Under the pieces are notes generated by a model. That model was given only the letters and a program-made list of their open reading frames with translations, was not told the DNA's origin and did no database searches. This document shows positions 21,685 to 33,238 of a stretch of 64,000 nucleotides of DNA, piece after piece. This stretch comes from Adineta steineri. Taxonomy: Eukaryota; Rotifera; Eurotatoria; Adinetida; Adinetidae. The stretch spans positions 188,253 through 252,252 of the forward strand of contig CAJNOI010000120.1 of NCBI GenBank assembly GCA_905250115.1, written 5' to 3'. Position numbers and translations under genes: made by a program. Position 1 is the first letter of the stretch, and every line of letters begins with the position of its first letter.

Positions 21685-24600
21685 ATGTCCATGGTAAGTT
21701 AATCTTATCTGAAAAGTAATTCCAGTTTTTCCCATAGAGATATAATTCAAACTTTAGAAAAAAAGAAATTCTAAAACGTTCTATTCTTCCGTTTGAAGCG
21801 AATAAGTTAATAATAATTAAGAGTATTTCTAGCTCTCTTCAAAGATAAAATGACTTTAAAAAAACCTGTCGTTTACAAGGATTATATTATCATAATCGAC
21901 AATCTATTTTTATGATCCGATGAACAATGACTAGTGGAAAATAGATCAGAGCAACTATTCTTTTTTTTTCTAGAAAAATCAACAATCACTAACAGGCAGT
22001 AACATTGAAATGGTGATACAAGGTTCAAAATCACCAGCTATGGAAAATGAGAAAGGTGGCCGCCAATTATCACAAGTGTCGGCCAAGATGACAAACAAAG
22101 GAGCCAGCCGGTGTTTAACAGGTCCCAAAATAGTACTTATGGTTGTGGGTATTATTGGTTTACTTATCGTGGTTGTTGGAGTTCCAATTATAGTCTCTGG
22201 TCAAAAAAAAGGCAATAATAATAATTGTATGTTTCTTATTTTCTATAATTTCTGAGAAATATTAAATATTTTTTGTAGTAACAACAATCAATGGATCATT
22301 CTTAATTTTAACATCAACGAAAGGTCGGTATATTATCTGATGAGTGCTAAATCTACATATATCTGTAATCCATAGATATAAAAAAAATATGAGAAATAAT
22401 CAAAATTTGATAATGTATAAATAATCTTATTATACACAATAATTAGTTTTCTTGAAGACAATTCGTGTTCTATAGCATTTGTTTTTCGTTCTCATATCAC
22501 AAAAAGAATAAATGAAAATTTTAGCAGAGAAAAATATGTTTCTAGGTGCGAAGATGACTATATTTCATTCATCTGTAATTTTGTGTGCATCAGTTCCTAT
22601 TTTTTGTTATCTATTGTGATTCTGTATATTTAGCAAAGGGGAAAAAGCGAGACTTCCGTACTCCCATCGTACTCCCTTGTACTTCCATTGTCAAAAGGAT
22701 ACGATGGGAGTATAATGAAGTATAATGGAAGTACAAGGGAGTACAACGGGAGTACGATGGAAGTACAAGGGAGTACAACGGGAGTACGATGGAAGTACAA
22801 GGGAGTACAAAGGGAGTATAATGGAAGTACAGCAGGAGTACGATGGGAGTACAATGGGAGTACAATGGGAGTACAATGGGAGTACAATGGGAGTACAATG
22901 GGAGTACAATGGGAGTACAATGGGAGTACAATGGGAGTATAATGGGAGTACGATGGAAGTACAAGGGAGTACAATGGGAGTACAATGGGAGTACGATGGA
23001 AGTACAATGGGAGTACAATGGGAGTATAATGGGAGTACGATGGAAGTACAAGGGAGTACGATGGGAGTATGATGGAATTACAATGGGTCATTGTACTTCA
23101 TCTGTACTCCCATCGTACTCCCCTGTACTTCCATTATACTCCCTTTGTACTCCCTTGTACTCCCATTGTACTCCCATCGTACTTCCATCTACTCCCATCG
23201 TACTCCCATCGTACTTACATTTACTCCCATCGTACTTCCATTTACTCCCATCGTACTCCTCTGTACTCCCATCGTACTTCAAAAAAGTTTTGAAGTAGAT
23301 GAAGTCTCGCTTTTTCCCCCTTGATATTTAGTTACAACAAAAACAATCATGATTTCAACTTACGGTGAGTAAAAATATTGCCATTTCTCTTGTAAAATAA
23401 TGATAAATATGTGTGATATTTTTAGGTCTAAATGCGAACACAACATTGACAAGGTATGCTTAGGAAATTTCTGATATGTTCTTGTGTCCTTCAAGGACTA
23501 CTACTTATACGACTAAATCGATCTAAATAAGATATATTATACAAAATAGTTTGTTCCGGTTACAATACTTACTCTTTATCTAAATGAGATTTTAGCATAA
23601 TTATACTTTAGTTGGAAATAAAGATAGACACTCGCTTCAGTGAATAGCTAATTCTTAATCCACAGTTTACTCGAATAAAAGCGAATAGATTAATGTACAT
23701 GTGCACTTGTTCGACTACTAATTCCTGTAAAGTTAAACGAGGAGGGTAATCGAATGGTTAACATTTGAATGACTTCCAAATTTTATTAGTTTAGATTATT
23801 ATTAGAATAAAGTCATGACGGTTTGGAATCATCGAATAATAATAAACATAACTTTTCGGAGTGAGCATCATCGATTCAAATTTATGAAACAGTAAATTTA
23901 TAGTAACTTAAGTTCCTGATCCGATTGCCTATTAGTGCACTACAGAACAAATTTCAAACGTTTTATTTTACTGTAAAACATTCATTTTGGAAATAGAACC
24001 GATTTCCTTTTCAGTTTTATAAAGAATCTTTAAGAAGAAAAATTCATTGGTTTTTTTCAGCAAACGACTTTCTGTAGTAACATTGCATTTCTTTCATTTT
24101 CTCGTACATAAAATCGAGAACGAAAAGTTCGTATATTTTAATCCAGTTTAAATTTGAAGCGGTTTTTATAAGACCAGAAACTATTGTTGTATGCCTCTGA
24201 TGTATACATATACGTATATTCACATGAGTAGATATCTATCATATTCAAAATGAATAATTTCTCCTTCCAAGTTTAATTTATTACATCTAATTGCGAATGA
24301 AAAAGAACTTTCAATTACTTTTTTATTGGAACGAGTCGTTGGTAAACTTTCATTGTGTTCATCGATTTTGATTTAATCCATCAAAAATTAGTTCATCTTT
24401 CAAATAAGGAAAATTTTTATATACTTCTTAAGCGTAAACAACATCACCAGCACCCCGAAGTACATCAGCAGCGCTCCGAACACCACCAACAGCACCCCGA
24501 ACAACATCAACAGCACCCCGAACTACATCAGCAGCGCTCCGAACACCAGCAACAGTACTCCGAATACCACCAAAAGCACCACGAATACCATCAACAGCAC

Positions 24601-26196
24601 CCCGAACAATATCAACAGCACCATAAACACCATCAACAGCACCACAAATACCAATACTACAACAACGACATCAAAAAACCCATGTAAGCGAGTAAATTTT
24701 CAGTTACTTTGATGAAAGAATCCACAAAAGTTCTAGGATTTAATTAGTTTTTTTACTGATTATCGTTTCAGTCAATCGATTATAATGATAATATACGAGA
24801 GTTGGACATTTCCAAACAGTCGAAGAAAAGTATCTTCCTTTAAAATCAAGAAGAGCTTTTAGGAAAGGAAATTCAACGAGTCTAAGACCTACAGTGCCTA
24901 CTTATGAGTTCAATTACGATCGAATTACGTCGCATTTATGGCCGCACTTTGATCGTTATGTGATCCATGACTGAAAAATATTGTGACGTAGTTATGCGTA
25001 CTATGCTGAGGATTTATTAAAATTTACATCATTATAGACTAGCGTATCAAGTAAAATTGGTCTTAAGTTAGTTGTCGTGCTCTAATGTTCTGCAATTCAT
25101 TCAGCTGACCCTTTTTTTACGATGACCAAATCATAAATCGATATACATCGCATATACTGTGTAGAACGAAACGTTTCTTATCTTTCGAGATTTCTGAAGA
25201 CTTTGAGAAGTATTGCAATAACTGCTGTCTCGTTTATAATGTGAGAATATTGTATTTTGAGGTGCACCGAATGGTTTACGATGGAATACAACCGGCATAA
25301 CAATACTTAGTTCATCGCAACTAACACATGTCAGCGGCCTCTATATCGATTCAAATGATACATTATATACTGTGGATGAGTATTCGAATGGGGTTGTGTG
25401 GAAACTGCCAAAAAATACATCAACTGCTATTCTCGTAGCTGGAGTAATACAATCAGCTGGTTCCAGTGCTAATCAATTCAATTTTCCGCAAGATGTTTAT
25501 GTAGATTCACAATCAAATATGTATGTGACTGATTATTATAATAGTCGCGTCCAAAAATTTGTGAATCAATCAACAATTGGACAAACCGTTGCTGGAATAT
25601 CTGGTTCAAACGGTGTCTCACTCAATCAATTTAATGGTCTTCGATATCTTACTTTCGATTCAACAGAAACATTTATGTATATTACAGATTTCAATAACCA
25701 TCGTATTATGCGCTATTTAACGAATTCAACAACAGGAAATAACGGAACACTTGTTGCTGGCGGAAATGGAGCCGGTAACAATAATAATCAGTTGAATTCA
25801 CCATGGGGAATCTATTATCTTCCATCAGTGAGTAATTATATGTATATAACAAACGCCAATGGACACACACTGATGCGATGGATTCCCGGTGCTTCATCAG
25901 GTGAGTTCATAGCTGGTATTCCAAATCTATTAGGCTCCAGTTCGTCATTGTTAAATACTCCGACGGGTATCAAAATCGATATCTATCAGAATGTATTTGT
26001 TGTCGACACAAACAACAATAGAGTACAAATGTTTTGTCCTAATAGTTCGATAGGTATTACAATTGCTGGCAATATTATATCTGGTAGTACAGCAACACAA
26101 TTGAATGGACCAAGAGGTATTGCATTCGACTCATCAATGAACATGTACATTGCCGATTATAACAATTATCGAATTCAAAAATTTAATAAACTTTAA
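21685..26196 (+). CDS. Type II membrane NHL-repeat protein (7 exons)
   Basis: Exons 21685-21693 (MSM only), 21974-22226, 22279-22323, 23332-23364, 23426-23453, 24433-24683 and 25262-26196 join in frame (1554 nt, 517 residues). Introns 2-4 and 6 are phase 1. Layout: cytoplasmic head, TM at about residues 56-78, Thr-rich neck, an Asn/Ser/Thr/Pro-rich stalk at about 123-206 full of N-x-S/T glycosylation sites, then a C-terminal NHL beta-propeller (about 207-517). NHL signatures are clear, for example MYVTDYYNSRVQKF, MYITDFNNHRIMRY and MYIADYNNYRIQKF. NHL propellers bind proteins, RNA or sugars; here the domain should be extracellular. Introns 3, 5 and 6 are unusually long (1008, 979 and 578 bp). 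Intron 3 holds a TIR element ending at the acceptor. AATAAA at 26347 may be the poly(A) signal. A tiny first exon makes the exact start less certain than the rest. Confidence 0.82.
22634..23323. mobile_element. TIR element filled with a palindromic 11-bp minisatellite, inserted at a 3' splice site
   Basis: The ends are CAAAGGGGAAAAAGCGAGAC at 22634 and its near-perfect complement at 23304-23323 (one mismatch; the inverted match is 23 bp per end). The flanking 8-bp duplication ATATTTAG lies at 22626-22633 and 23324-23331. The interior consists of GGGAGTACAAT-type 11-bp units in direct orientation (about 22685-23085), followed by the same unit reversed (about 23095-23280). An 8-bp duplication and CA-starting ends point to the hAT superfamily. 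No transposase is present. The right ATATTTAG provides the AG acceptor of exon 4 of the host NHL gene. Confidence 0.85.
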
Positions 26197-26770
26197 GATC
26201 TAAATAAGTCAAACATTTTCATTGTTGTAAGAAAAAACAATAAGTTTTTTGTAATTCAACAATAACACTACATCGCTCGATGTCTTGCTTGCTTGATTCG
26301 CTTATCATAGTACCACGCGCTTTTGCTTTGCTTAAGAACATTTTTCAATAAACTCTATTTTATCTTAACTACATCATTTCGATTCGATCTGATTTTTATG
26401 TGCATTCATCGTTGGACAAATATACTCGTTGATCTCTTCAGTTTTTTGGATGAGGATTTTGCTAGAATGAAATAGAATCAAAATCGGATGCTGAATTCCT
26501 GGAAGATCATAAAGTTGGTGAAGAAGTACCGGCAAATTCAGAAGATAATACGATCATTCGTATTGATCACGGTCGACATTACCTCACTGACGATATTATT
26601 AGCCTCATTGCTTGTGAAACTACTCGATATGTAGAATAACACTTACGAACCTCGATGATGTGGGTGTAGATATGAGACGTATCTGAAATCGGTTCAGCTG
26701 GTCTAAACTCTTAACTAGACCAGTCAAAACTTGATCATTTTATGTATCAATTATTCAATGAGTACTTTGA
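26197..26770. other. 3' flank of the NHL gene
   Basis: Contains an AATAAA at 26347, and a single G-rich telomere-like word (GATGTGGGTGTAG) near 26656 with no C-rich partner. No gene seen. Confidence 0.4.
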
Positions 26771-27006
26771 TGGTGTGGTTGTGGGTGTGGTAGAGTGGGA
26801 ATGGGGTGGAGGGTGGGGTGTGGGTGTGGGTGTGAGTGTGGGTGTGGGTGCTTCTCTCTTTACTGACACCCACACCCACACCCACACCCACACCCACACC
26901 CACACCCACACCCACACCCACACCCATACCCATACCCATACCCATACCCACACCCACACCCACCCCACACCCCACACCTACACCCACACCCACACCCCTC
27001 AAGATG
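26771..27006. repeat. Large inverted telomere-like array
   Basis: A G-rich arm of about 80 bp (GGTGTGG, GTGGGTGTGGGTGTG and variants) is followed by the 16-bp spacer CTTCTCTCTTTACTGA and then about 131 bp of nearly perfect CACCCA repeats (about 21 copies, with a block of CATACC variants). The array ends CCCCTCAAGATGA, the same outer word as the small hairpins. TGTGGG is the bdelloid telomeric unit as I remember it. The G-arm-then-C-arm order is that of a head-to-head telomere junction. Confidence 0.85.
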
Positions 27007-27670
27007 ATTCTCGTGTGTACCATCATACAGCATGGTCCGCTTTGTCTTCATTGCAAAACTCATCTACTAATTGCAATTGATTCTGACTACTTTCTTGTTG
27101 AAATGAACATATTTGGATCAATTTATCTTTATTTTAATGAGAATCCTGATTCACAGTCACTTATTCTCATTTCTACATCAATACCTACATTCACTCTTCA
27201 CATTCATCTGCATATAAATGAGTATGTAAACTATTTTTGTTTTATCTGTCAAAGATGCAACTGCTAACCTTGGATTCATGTTCATCAAAAGTGCAAGCTT
27301 CAATATGATTCGTACATAAATACTAAATAAACAAATTTTCTCTTTACACAGTAACTTAAATGTATTCTACTTGGTTGCACAAAACAACAGCAGAGAAAAC
27401 TTGTTGCTGTGGTGTTCTGCAGATGCACGAAAAATCTGAAAATTACAAGGAAAAAAGAAACTGCGATTGGATTTCATATGAATGTGAGAATTCAATATCT
27501 TAACTTTATTATCATATTTTTCGAATAGTCATCCAACTCATCGAGGACAAACATCAACTTTATTTTTCAAAGAATCACAACATATACAAAGTGAGTGATA
27601 GAATAATTACAAGATACAAGAGATAAGTGACAAGAAACTACAGATATATGTAACAATACAATGATAAATT
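27007..27670. other. Intergenic, 3' side of secreted NHL gene
   Basis: No supported gene. Frames here are shadows of the repeat array or compositional. Confidence 0.4.
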
Positions 27671-28763
27671 CTATTTTAAGAGAAACTTTCGCACTCGACT
27701 ATTATGCGAATCGACAACATAGAGATTGCCGTTGCGATCGAACGATAAATCTTCTGGACCGTTAAACCAATTTTCTTCCAGATAAGCTGGTCGATCTAAA
27801 ATAATTTTTCCATCAGTGGCTCCTTTCGGCCATTCCGTTATTAGGCTAAACAGATTTTCTACTACATAGACTGTACCATATCGATCGACAACAACACCTC
27901 GAGGATCCGATAGTTGTATGTGACCTTCAATATAATTGTCCCCACCAACAACAACAAGACTTTGTTTTGAGCCTTTGGTCCACTTCGTTACTCGATGGTT
28001 GTCACTCCAGTCAGTTACATATACTGATTGCTCTGAGTCAACAAATAAGAATTTAGGCCCGTCCAATTCATTGAGATTGCCACCTATTTCATCTCCACCT
28101 GCCACTACTATTCCTTCTCGAGTGTAATCTCCTATCTTCCATCGTCTAACAGTATCATTCATTGTATCAGTAACATAAAGAAAACCAGCATTATCCTTTG
28201 CTAATCCAAAGCAAGATATGTTTGAAATAATTATTTGTCCAGTTGTCCCACCTCGTAGAGGCCATTGAACAATTCGCGTATTTCTTCGGTCACAAATAAT
28301 GAGACTATCGCTCTCATGATCAACGATAACATCCGTAGGATCAAATAACTGGTTCATCTTCGAACCAAAACCATTTCCACCGGCGACTACTCGTCCAACG
28401 GTTGCACCTGACTTCCATTCCATGACACGATTATTGCCAGTGTCAGCAATATACAGAGTGTCATCATCATCAACATACAATCCGATTGGATACAGAAGTT
28501 GATTTAATTTGTCTCCAGAGTCTCGACTACCAGCAACGGTGATACTATGATTTGACCACTTAGAATTGCCATTGACAAGAGAAGAAAATGCAGAAGTTGT
28601 TTCAACACTCGCTGAAAATAAATAAAAAGAATTACTTTTGAATTAAGTATTTTCTTTTACTTTGTGTTGACTCTAAGTTTCATTTTTTGTCTTCGTTCTC
28701 AAAAGGTGTACCAATCATAATCAAAAGAAGTAAGTTCCAAACACAAAATGAAATTAACCTCAT
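27671..28763 (-). CDS. Secreted NHL-repeat protein (2 exons)
   Basis: Exon 1 (28712-28763) encodes MRLISFCVWNLLLLIMI, a signal peptide. A 100-bp GT-AG intron in phase 1 leads to exon 2 (27671-28611). Total 993 nt, 330 residues. The mature protein is a run of about six NHL units, for example LYIADTGNNRVMEWKSG, LYVTDTMNDTVRRW, VYVTDWSDNHRVTKW and LYVVDSHNSRVRKF, separated by VVAGG linkers, which should close a six-bladed propeller with no other domain. It has no TM segment, so it is probably released. It lies tail-to-tail with the type II NHL gene, but the two proteins are too different to be a recent duplicate. Ligand unknown. Confidence 0.88.
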
Positions 28764-28795
28764 TGTGTTGTTACATGGATAACCTCGAGTCCATG

Positions 28796-28810
28796 TGAAT
28801 ATATATATAT
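28796..28810 (-). promoter_or_regulatory. TATA-like element
   Basis: Alternating ATATATATAT about 35 bp upstream of the start codon of the secreted NHL gene. Placement fits a core promoter with a very short leader, but the sequence is also simple AT repeat. Confidence 0.3.
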
Positions 28811-29906
28811 GATATCACAATACAATGACCGTCAAGTTTTGTTTTTCCCTTCCCTATATCATTTATTGTTGAACAATATTTGAACTCGTCATAGTCAATT
28901 CGTTATCATGACGCTATCTAATGAACTTTAAGAATATAATTAGATATTCTAATCTATTATTCACCTTGGAATGTGTTTGAAGATTTGAAAAAGGGTGTGG
29001 GTGTGGAGGTGTAAGTAAAAGATGAAATGAATACCCACAATTATTTTTGAATAACTTTTTTTATAGGAAAATCTACTAATATAGAAGTAAGTTTATGATA
29101 AATAAATAAAACTATAATATTCTTCGTACATTTTTAGGTTAGGTAGAAATAATAATATTTGAGAGATCGTAAAAATTATATTAGATATATTGTTTAAACA
29201 GGTCAGACTTTGTATATTGCTGATATAAGAGAAAAGAGAAAATACAAGAAATATTGCAGTATAAAATAAGTTATGTCTCTTTATGTAATAGTATTAAAAT
29301 TTTTGTTTGCATTTATTTTATAAACCTGCCATATAAAAATTATGTTGGATATCCATTGTGCTTTGCAAAAGATCAATTCAGTAGATTAGAAGTATTTTCT
29401 TCGATACTTGTAGTCTTAATAGTAATTATTTATTCGGTTTGTCCAAACATTTAGAATGAAATTTAATAATTGTTTCTCCTAGTAAAATATATACATCGGA
29501 TGAGATCGAATACTATTTCGAGGTCTGATATTTATTTTTCAGTCACATATTCTTGCCTATTACTTTACCCATACCTTTTCTTCATTATAAAAGTGCACGA
29601 GGATAAAAATAGACGTTAAGAACGAACAAAAAGTACGATTTATTGTATATACCGAAAGAAATGTCCTTGTCCTTTTCTTTCTTATTCTTGTCGTCGATGA
29701 CGTCTATGTATATAAACGCACATGCTTTCTTATTCTCTCCGATAAATTTATAACCGTCTCGCATGTAAAAAAGAGTGCATACAGTAGAAATTTATATTAG
29801 TTTCACCAGCTTTATTTACGGTATAGGCCTTTAGTATGAAAAGATGATTGAAAAATATCAAAACTTTAATCATTTTCTACAATTCTAGATTTAAAATAAT
29901 TAAAAT
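28811..29906. other. Intergenic between divergent genes
   Basis: About 1.1 kb between the secreted NHL gene (minus) and the aldo-keto reductase gene (plus). One telomere-like hairpin at 28993-29039; otherwise AT-rich with no gene. Confidence 0.45.
28993..29039. repeat. Telomere-like hairpin repeat
   Basis: GGGTGTGGGTGTGGAGGTGT arm, A-rich loop, short ATACCCACA arm. Confidence 0.5.
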
Positions 29907-31189
29907 ATGCAAGAAGCACCATCACCTCCAAGTGCTCTTGGTAAATATCGTCTTTTATCACCAACTGCCGCTGTTCGCGTGTCACCACTATGTCTAGGTG
30001 GAATGTCTCTTGGTGATGCATGGGAACAAATGGGTATACAATCAAAAGAAAATTCATTTAAAATTCTCGATACATTTTTCGATGCTGGTGGAAATTTTAT
30101 TGATACGGCCAACGGTTATCAAAAGGAACAAAGTGAAACCTGGTTAGGAGAATGGATGGCTAAACGACAAAATCGTAGTCAAATGGTTATTGCAACTAAA
30201 TTTACAAGTGGATACAGATCAGACTGGGAAAAAGAACCAATTCATGTAAATTTTGCTGGAAATTCAGCAAAGTCTTTACATGAAAGTGTAAATGCTTCAT
30301 TGAAAAAACTTCAGACGGACTATATTGATCTTCTTTACGTACATTGGTAAGAACTTAGAAAATTAAATAGATAAATATATAATCAATTCGTTATTTTCTT
30401 CTTTTTAGGTGGGATTATACTTGTAGCATTCCTGAATTAATGCAATCACTCGATCATTTGGTCAAAGCAGGCAAAGTACTCTATTTAGGAGTGAGTGATA
30501 CACCTGCATGGGTTGTTACAAAAGCAAATCAATATGCAAGAGATCATGGACTTCGTCAATTTTCAGTCTATCAAGGTCTATACAATGCTGCTAAACGAGA
30601 TGCAGAAAGAGATATTCTTCCAATGCTTCGAGATGAAGGTATGGCTTTTGCACCTTGGCAAGCACTTGGAGGAGGAAAATTTAAAACACAAGAACAATTA
30701 GAAGCAATGGAAAAGGCAGGTGATAAAGGAAGATCATTTGGTGGATTTAGAAAAGGTTAATATAAATATCAAACTTGTGTAGTTCTATTTAAATTTTATA
30801 CTGAAGATATTATTAATAATTTTCATTTTATTTAATGTATTAATCTAGGTCCATCTGAAGAGGATAAAGCTGTTACTGCTGTACTCGATAAAATTAGCAA
30901 AGCTAAAAATGTTTCGATAACACAAATTGCATTGGCTTATGTAATGGCAAAACAACCATACATCTTTCCTATTGTTGGCATTCGAAAGATCGAACATTTG
31001 CAAGATAATATAGATGCTTTAAAATTACGCTTAAATAAAGAAGAAATCAAAGAAATTGAAAATGCATACGAATTTAAAGTTGGCTTTCCTCATGATTTCA
31101 CTGGACTTCATCCAAGTCAAAATTTTCTTTTAAAAATGGCAGCTCATTATGATTGGGTGGAACCGGAAAAGAGTTTGAATGCTGATTAA
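29907..31189 (+). CDS. Fungal-type aldo-keto reductase (aryl-alcohol dehydrogenase-like)
   Basis: Exons 29907-30346, 30409-30755 and 30849-31189 (introns of 62 and 93 bp) give 375 residues. This is a NAD(P)-dependent reductase of aldehydes and ketones with the TIM-barrel AKR tetrad intact: Asp66 and Tyr71 in FIDTANGYQ, Lys98 in VIATKFT, His146 in LYVHWWD. The stretches [40 protein letters not shown] and [16 protein letters not shown] match the fungal AAD/norsolorinic-acid-reductase group far better than any animal AKR I can recall, and the length (about 375-390) is also that of the group. It is likely a horizontal gain from a fungus that then acquired spliceosomal introns. Cytosolic, no targeting signal. 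Substrate cannot be told. Confidence 0.9.
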
Positions 31190-33173
31190 AAACAAATCAT
31201 TTCACTAGATTTTTCGCTAATAAATTATTTTTATTCTTTTACAATAGTATTATTTTTTCTATCAATAAACTGATTATGAATGACTAACTTTTTGAAAAAT
31301 ACATTTCTTTAGTCATACAATCCAAACCAAAAATATGGGTGTGGATGTGGAGTCATCCTTGATTCACCCACACTTACATCCTGAAACTCTTACTAAACAT
31401 TATTTAATGGTAAATAAAATCTCTTTATATCGTTCTTCTATATAACATTAATTTCTTTTCACTTTCTTTACAATACATTGTTCATCATATTATAATACAG
31501 TTTCTCTATTAATACTGTTCGCTATTGTGAAATGTTTTTCTATGCTGAACGAAAAGTTGATTACTATTAATATTTACCGGTAATATCTTAGAGAATTAAT
31601 GTCAATTAAAATATTTCAAAAAAAACTCGCTAAAGGATGAACTGAACAAACAAAATAATGACAAGATTTGAAACTATGACTGTCTCACAGAATTCTTCAG
31701 ATGAATGTGATGATTGTCTGTGATTAACAAGATTTTTCCAGTAGTTTCAAGGTTCTCGTTAATAATACTGTCATTATACTGAACACCATTTTTCCTTATT
31801 ACTGTATATATGTATACATACAGGCGTATCTACAAGCATTTTTCTATGTATTATTACGACCACCATTTCCATGAATCACATATGCATTTTTGACCTGGGC
31901 ACCATTTTTCCGCTGAAAATAATCATTTATGTCATCGATAGAAGTTTTCTCCACTGCTGATATGTATGATATAAAGTTCCTAATTTTTTGTCAATCCAAA
32001 ATGAGAAAATACATTGTTGAATATTAGTAATATAATCAATAATTTTATTGATAAAAGTTGAACTATAAAAATAATATTTATATGAATACTTCAGAAATAA
32101 ATTCATATTCATTCAATGCTATTTAATAATATTTTATAATAGTTCAGTATAGGTAAATGAAATACTTGATAAGGAGTAATAATATTATTGTAATAAATTC
32201 AAAAAAAATTAATTTCGATATGAATGAACGATTGAATACTTCATATACACGTTAAGATTTAAAAGTTCATGTAAAAGATTTTCGAAATATGTTACCGATT
32301 TATTTATTAAACAAATGATCAAACTTAAATCTTTGAAAAAATATTTTGTTTCAATTTTTCTGGATATCATTTCATTCTAGAATTAATATATCATCATCGC
32401 AGAAAAACACATATGCATATACGACGTTTTTTTTCTCCTGGTGTTTTATCTTTATCAAATATAGGACTTTATTTGATAAATAAAGAAATAGGATGTCGAC
32501 CTCTTCACTTAAACTTTAACTATAACTCCAAAATAAGTTTCAATATCATAATTTATTCGTTGCAACAACGAAAACAAGTATGACAAATAAAATTCGTATA
32601 TCTTCGATTAAATATATTATTATGTTAATCGAAATGATATTGTTATGAAACACAAATATGGTATAATTATTTTTGAAAAAGAAAAAAAGATAAGAATAAA
32701 AAAGTGCTTGTTTTGCGCACGTCTCTTTTTTTCTTTTGTATTCATTGAGAGAAAGTCGATTATTATTCTGCGTCATGAGTTAACTGATACGTAAATAAAT
32801 ATATATAATGCAGTGTAATCATAAAACAGCATTTAAACCTAAATAGAAATAGATAACAAAGAAAAAATATGACTGAGTTGTTGATGTTTTATACAACGAA
32901 TGAATCAGAATAATTGCGAGATAGAATATCTCTGAATAGATATAATGTTGTTTTTTTTTAAAAATATACGTTGTAAAATTGTTTACATGAATGGGAATAT
33001 TAATTTCTCCAAGTCAAAATAATTTTATGCAGAAAAGATATTTAACCTATAAAAATGATCCAGTCATTTCTTATAATAATGTCGAATTTTGCTTGTCATC
33101 TATTATGTAAGAATTAATAATATAAAAAACAAATGTCATCTATGACACAGGCGCAATAGAAGATAAGAATGAC
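31190..33173. other. 2-kb intergenic stretch
   Basis: Very AT-rich. No supported gene; one telomere-like hairpin at 31335-31382. Confidence 0.5.
31335..31382. repeat. Telomere-like hairpin repeat
   Basis: ATGGGTGTGGATGTGG arm, GAGTCATCC loop, CACCCACACTTACATCC arm, about 145 bp after the reductase stop. Confidence 0.55.
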
Positions 33174-33181
33174 TATATAAG
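33174..33181 (+). promoter_or_regulatory. TATA box
   Basis: TATATAAG 58 bp upstream of the ATG of the DOPA-dioxygenase-like gene, a plausible core-promoter spacing for a short leader. Confidence 0.45.
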
Positions 33182-33238
33182 ATGATGTATTTTTTCTTTA
33201 ACAACGACACACACTGATATTCTTCTGTATTCTACAAG

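Noticed and set aside
22611-23324. Several long open frames on both strands (Tyr/Ser/Pro/Leu-rich or Gly/Ser/Thr/Tyr-rich)
   Set aside because: They are translations of the 11-bp minisatellite, open in many frames because of repetition; the region is an intron carrying a TIR element.
24355-24687. 110-codon His/Gln-rich frame
   Set aside because: Wrong frame of the Asn/Ser/Thr/Pro stalk exon; the other frame fits the splice phases of the NHL gene and encodes N-glycosylation sites.
26742-27267. His/Thr-, Pro/Thr- and Gly/Val-rich frames on both strands
   Set aside because: Shadows of the telomere-like array.
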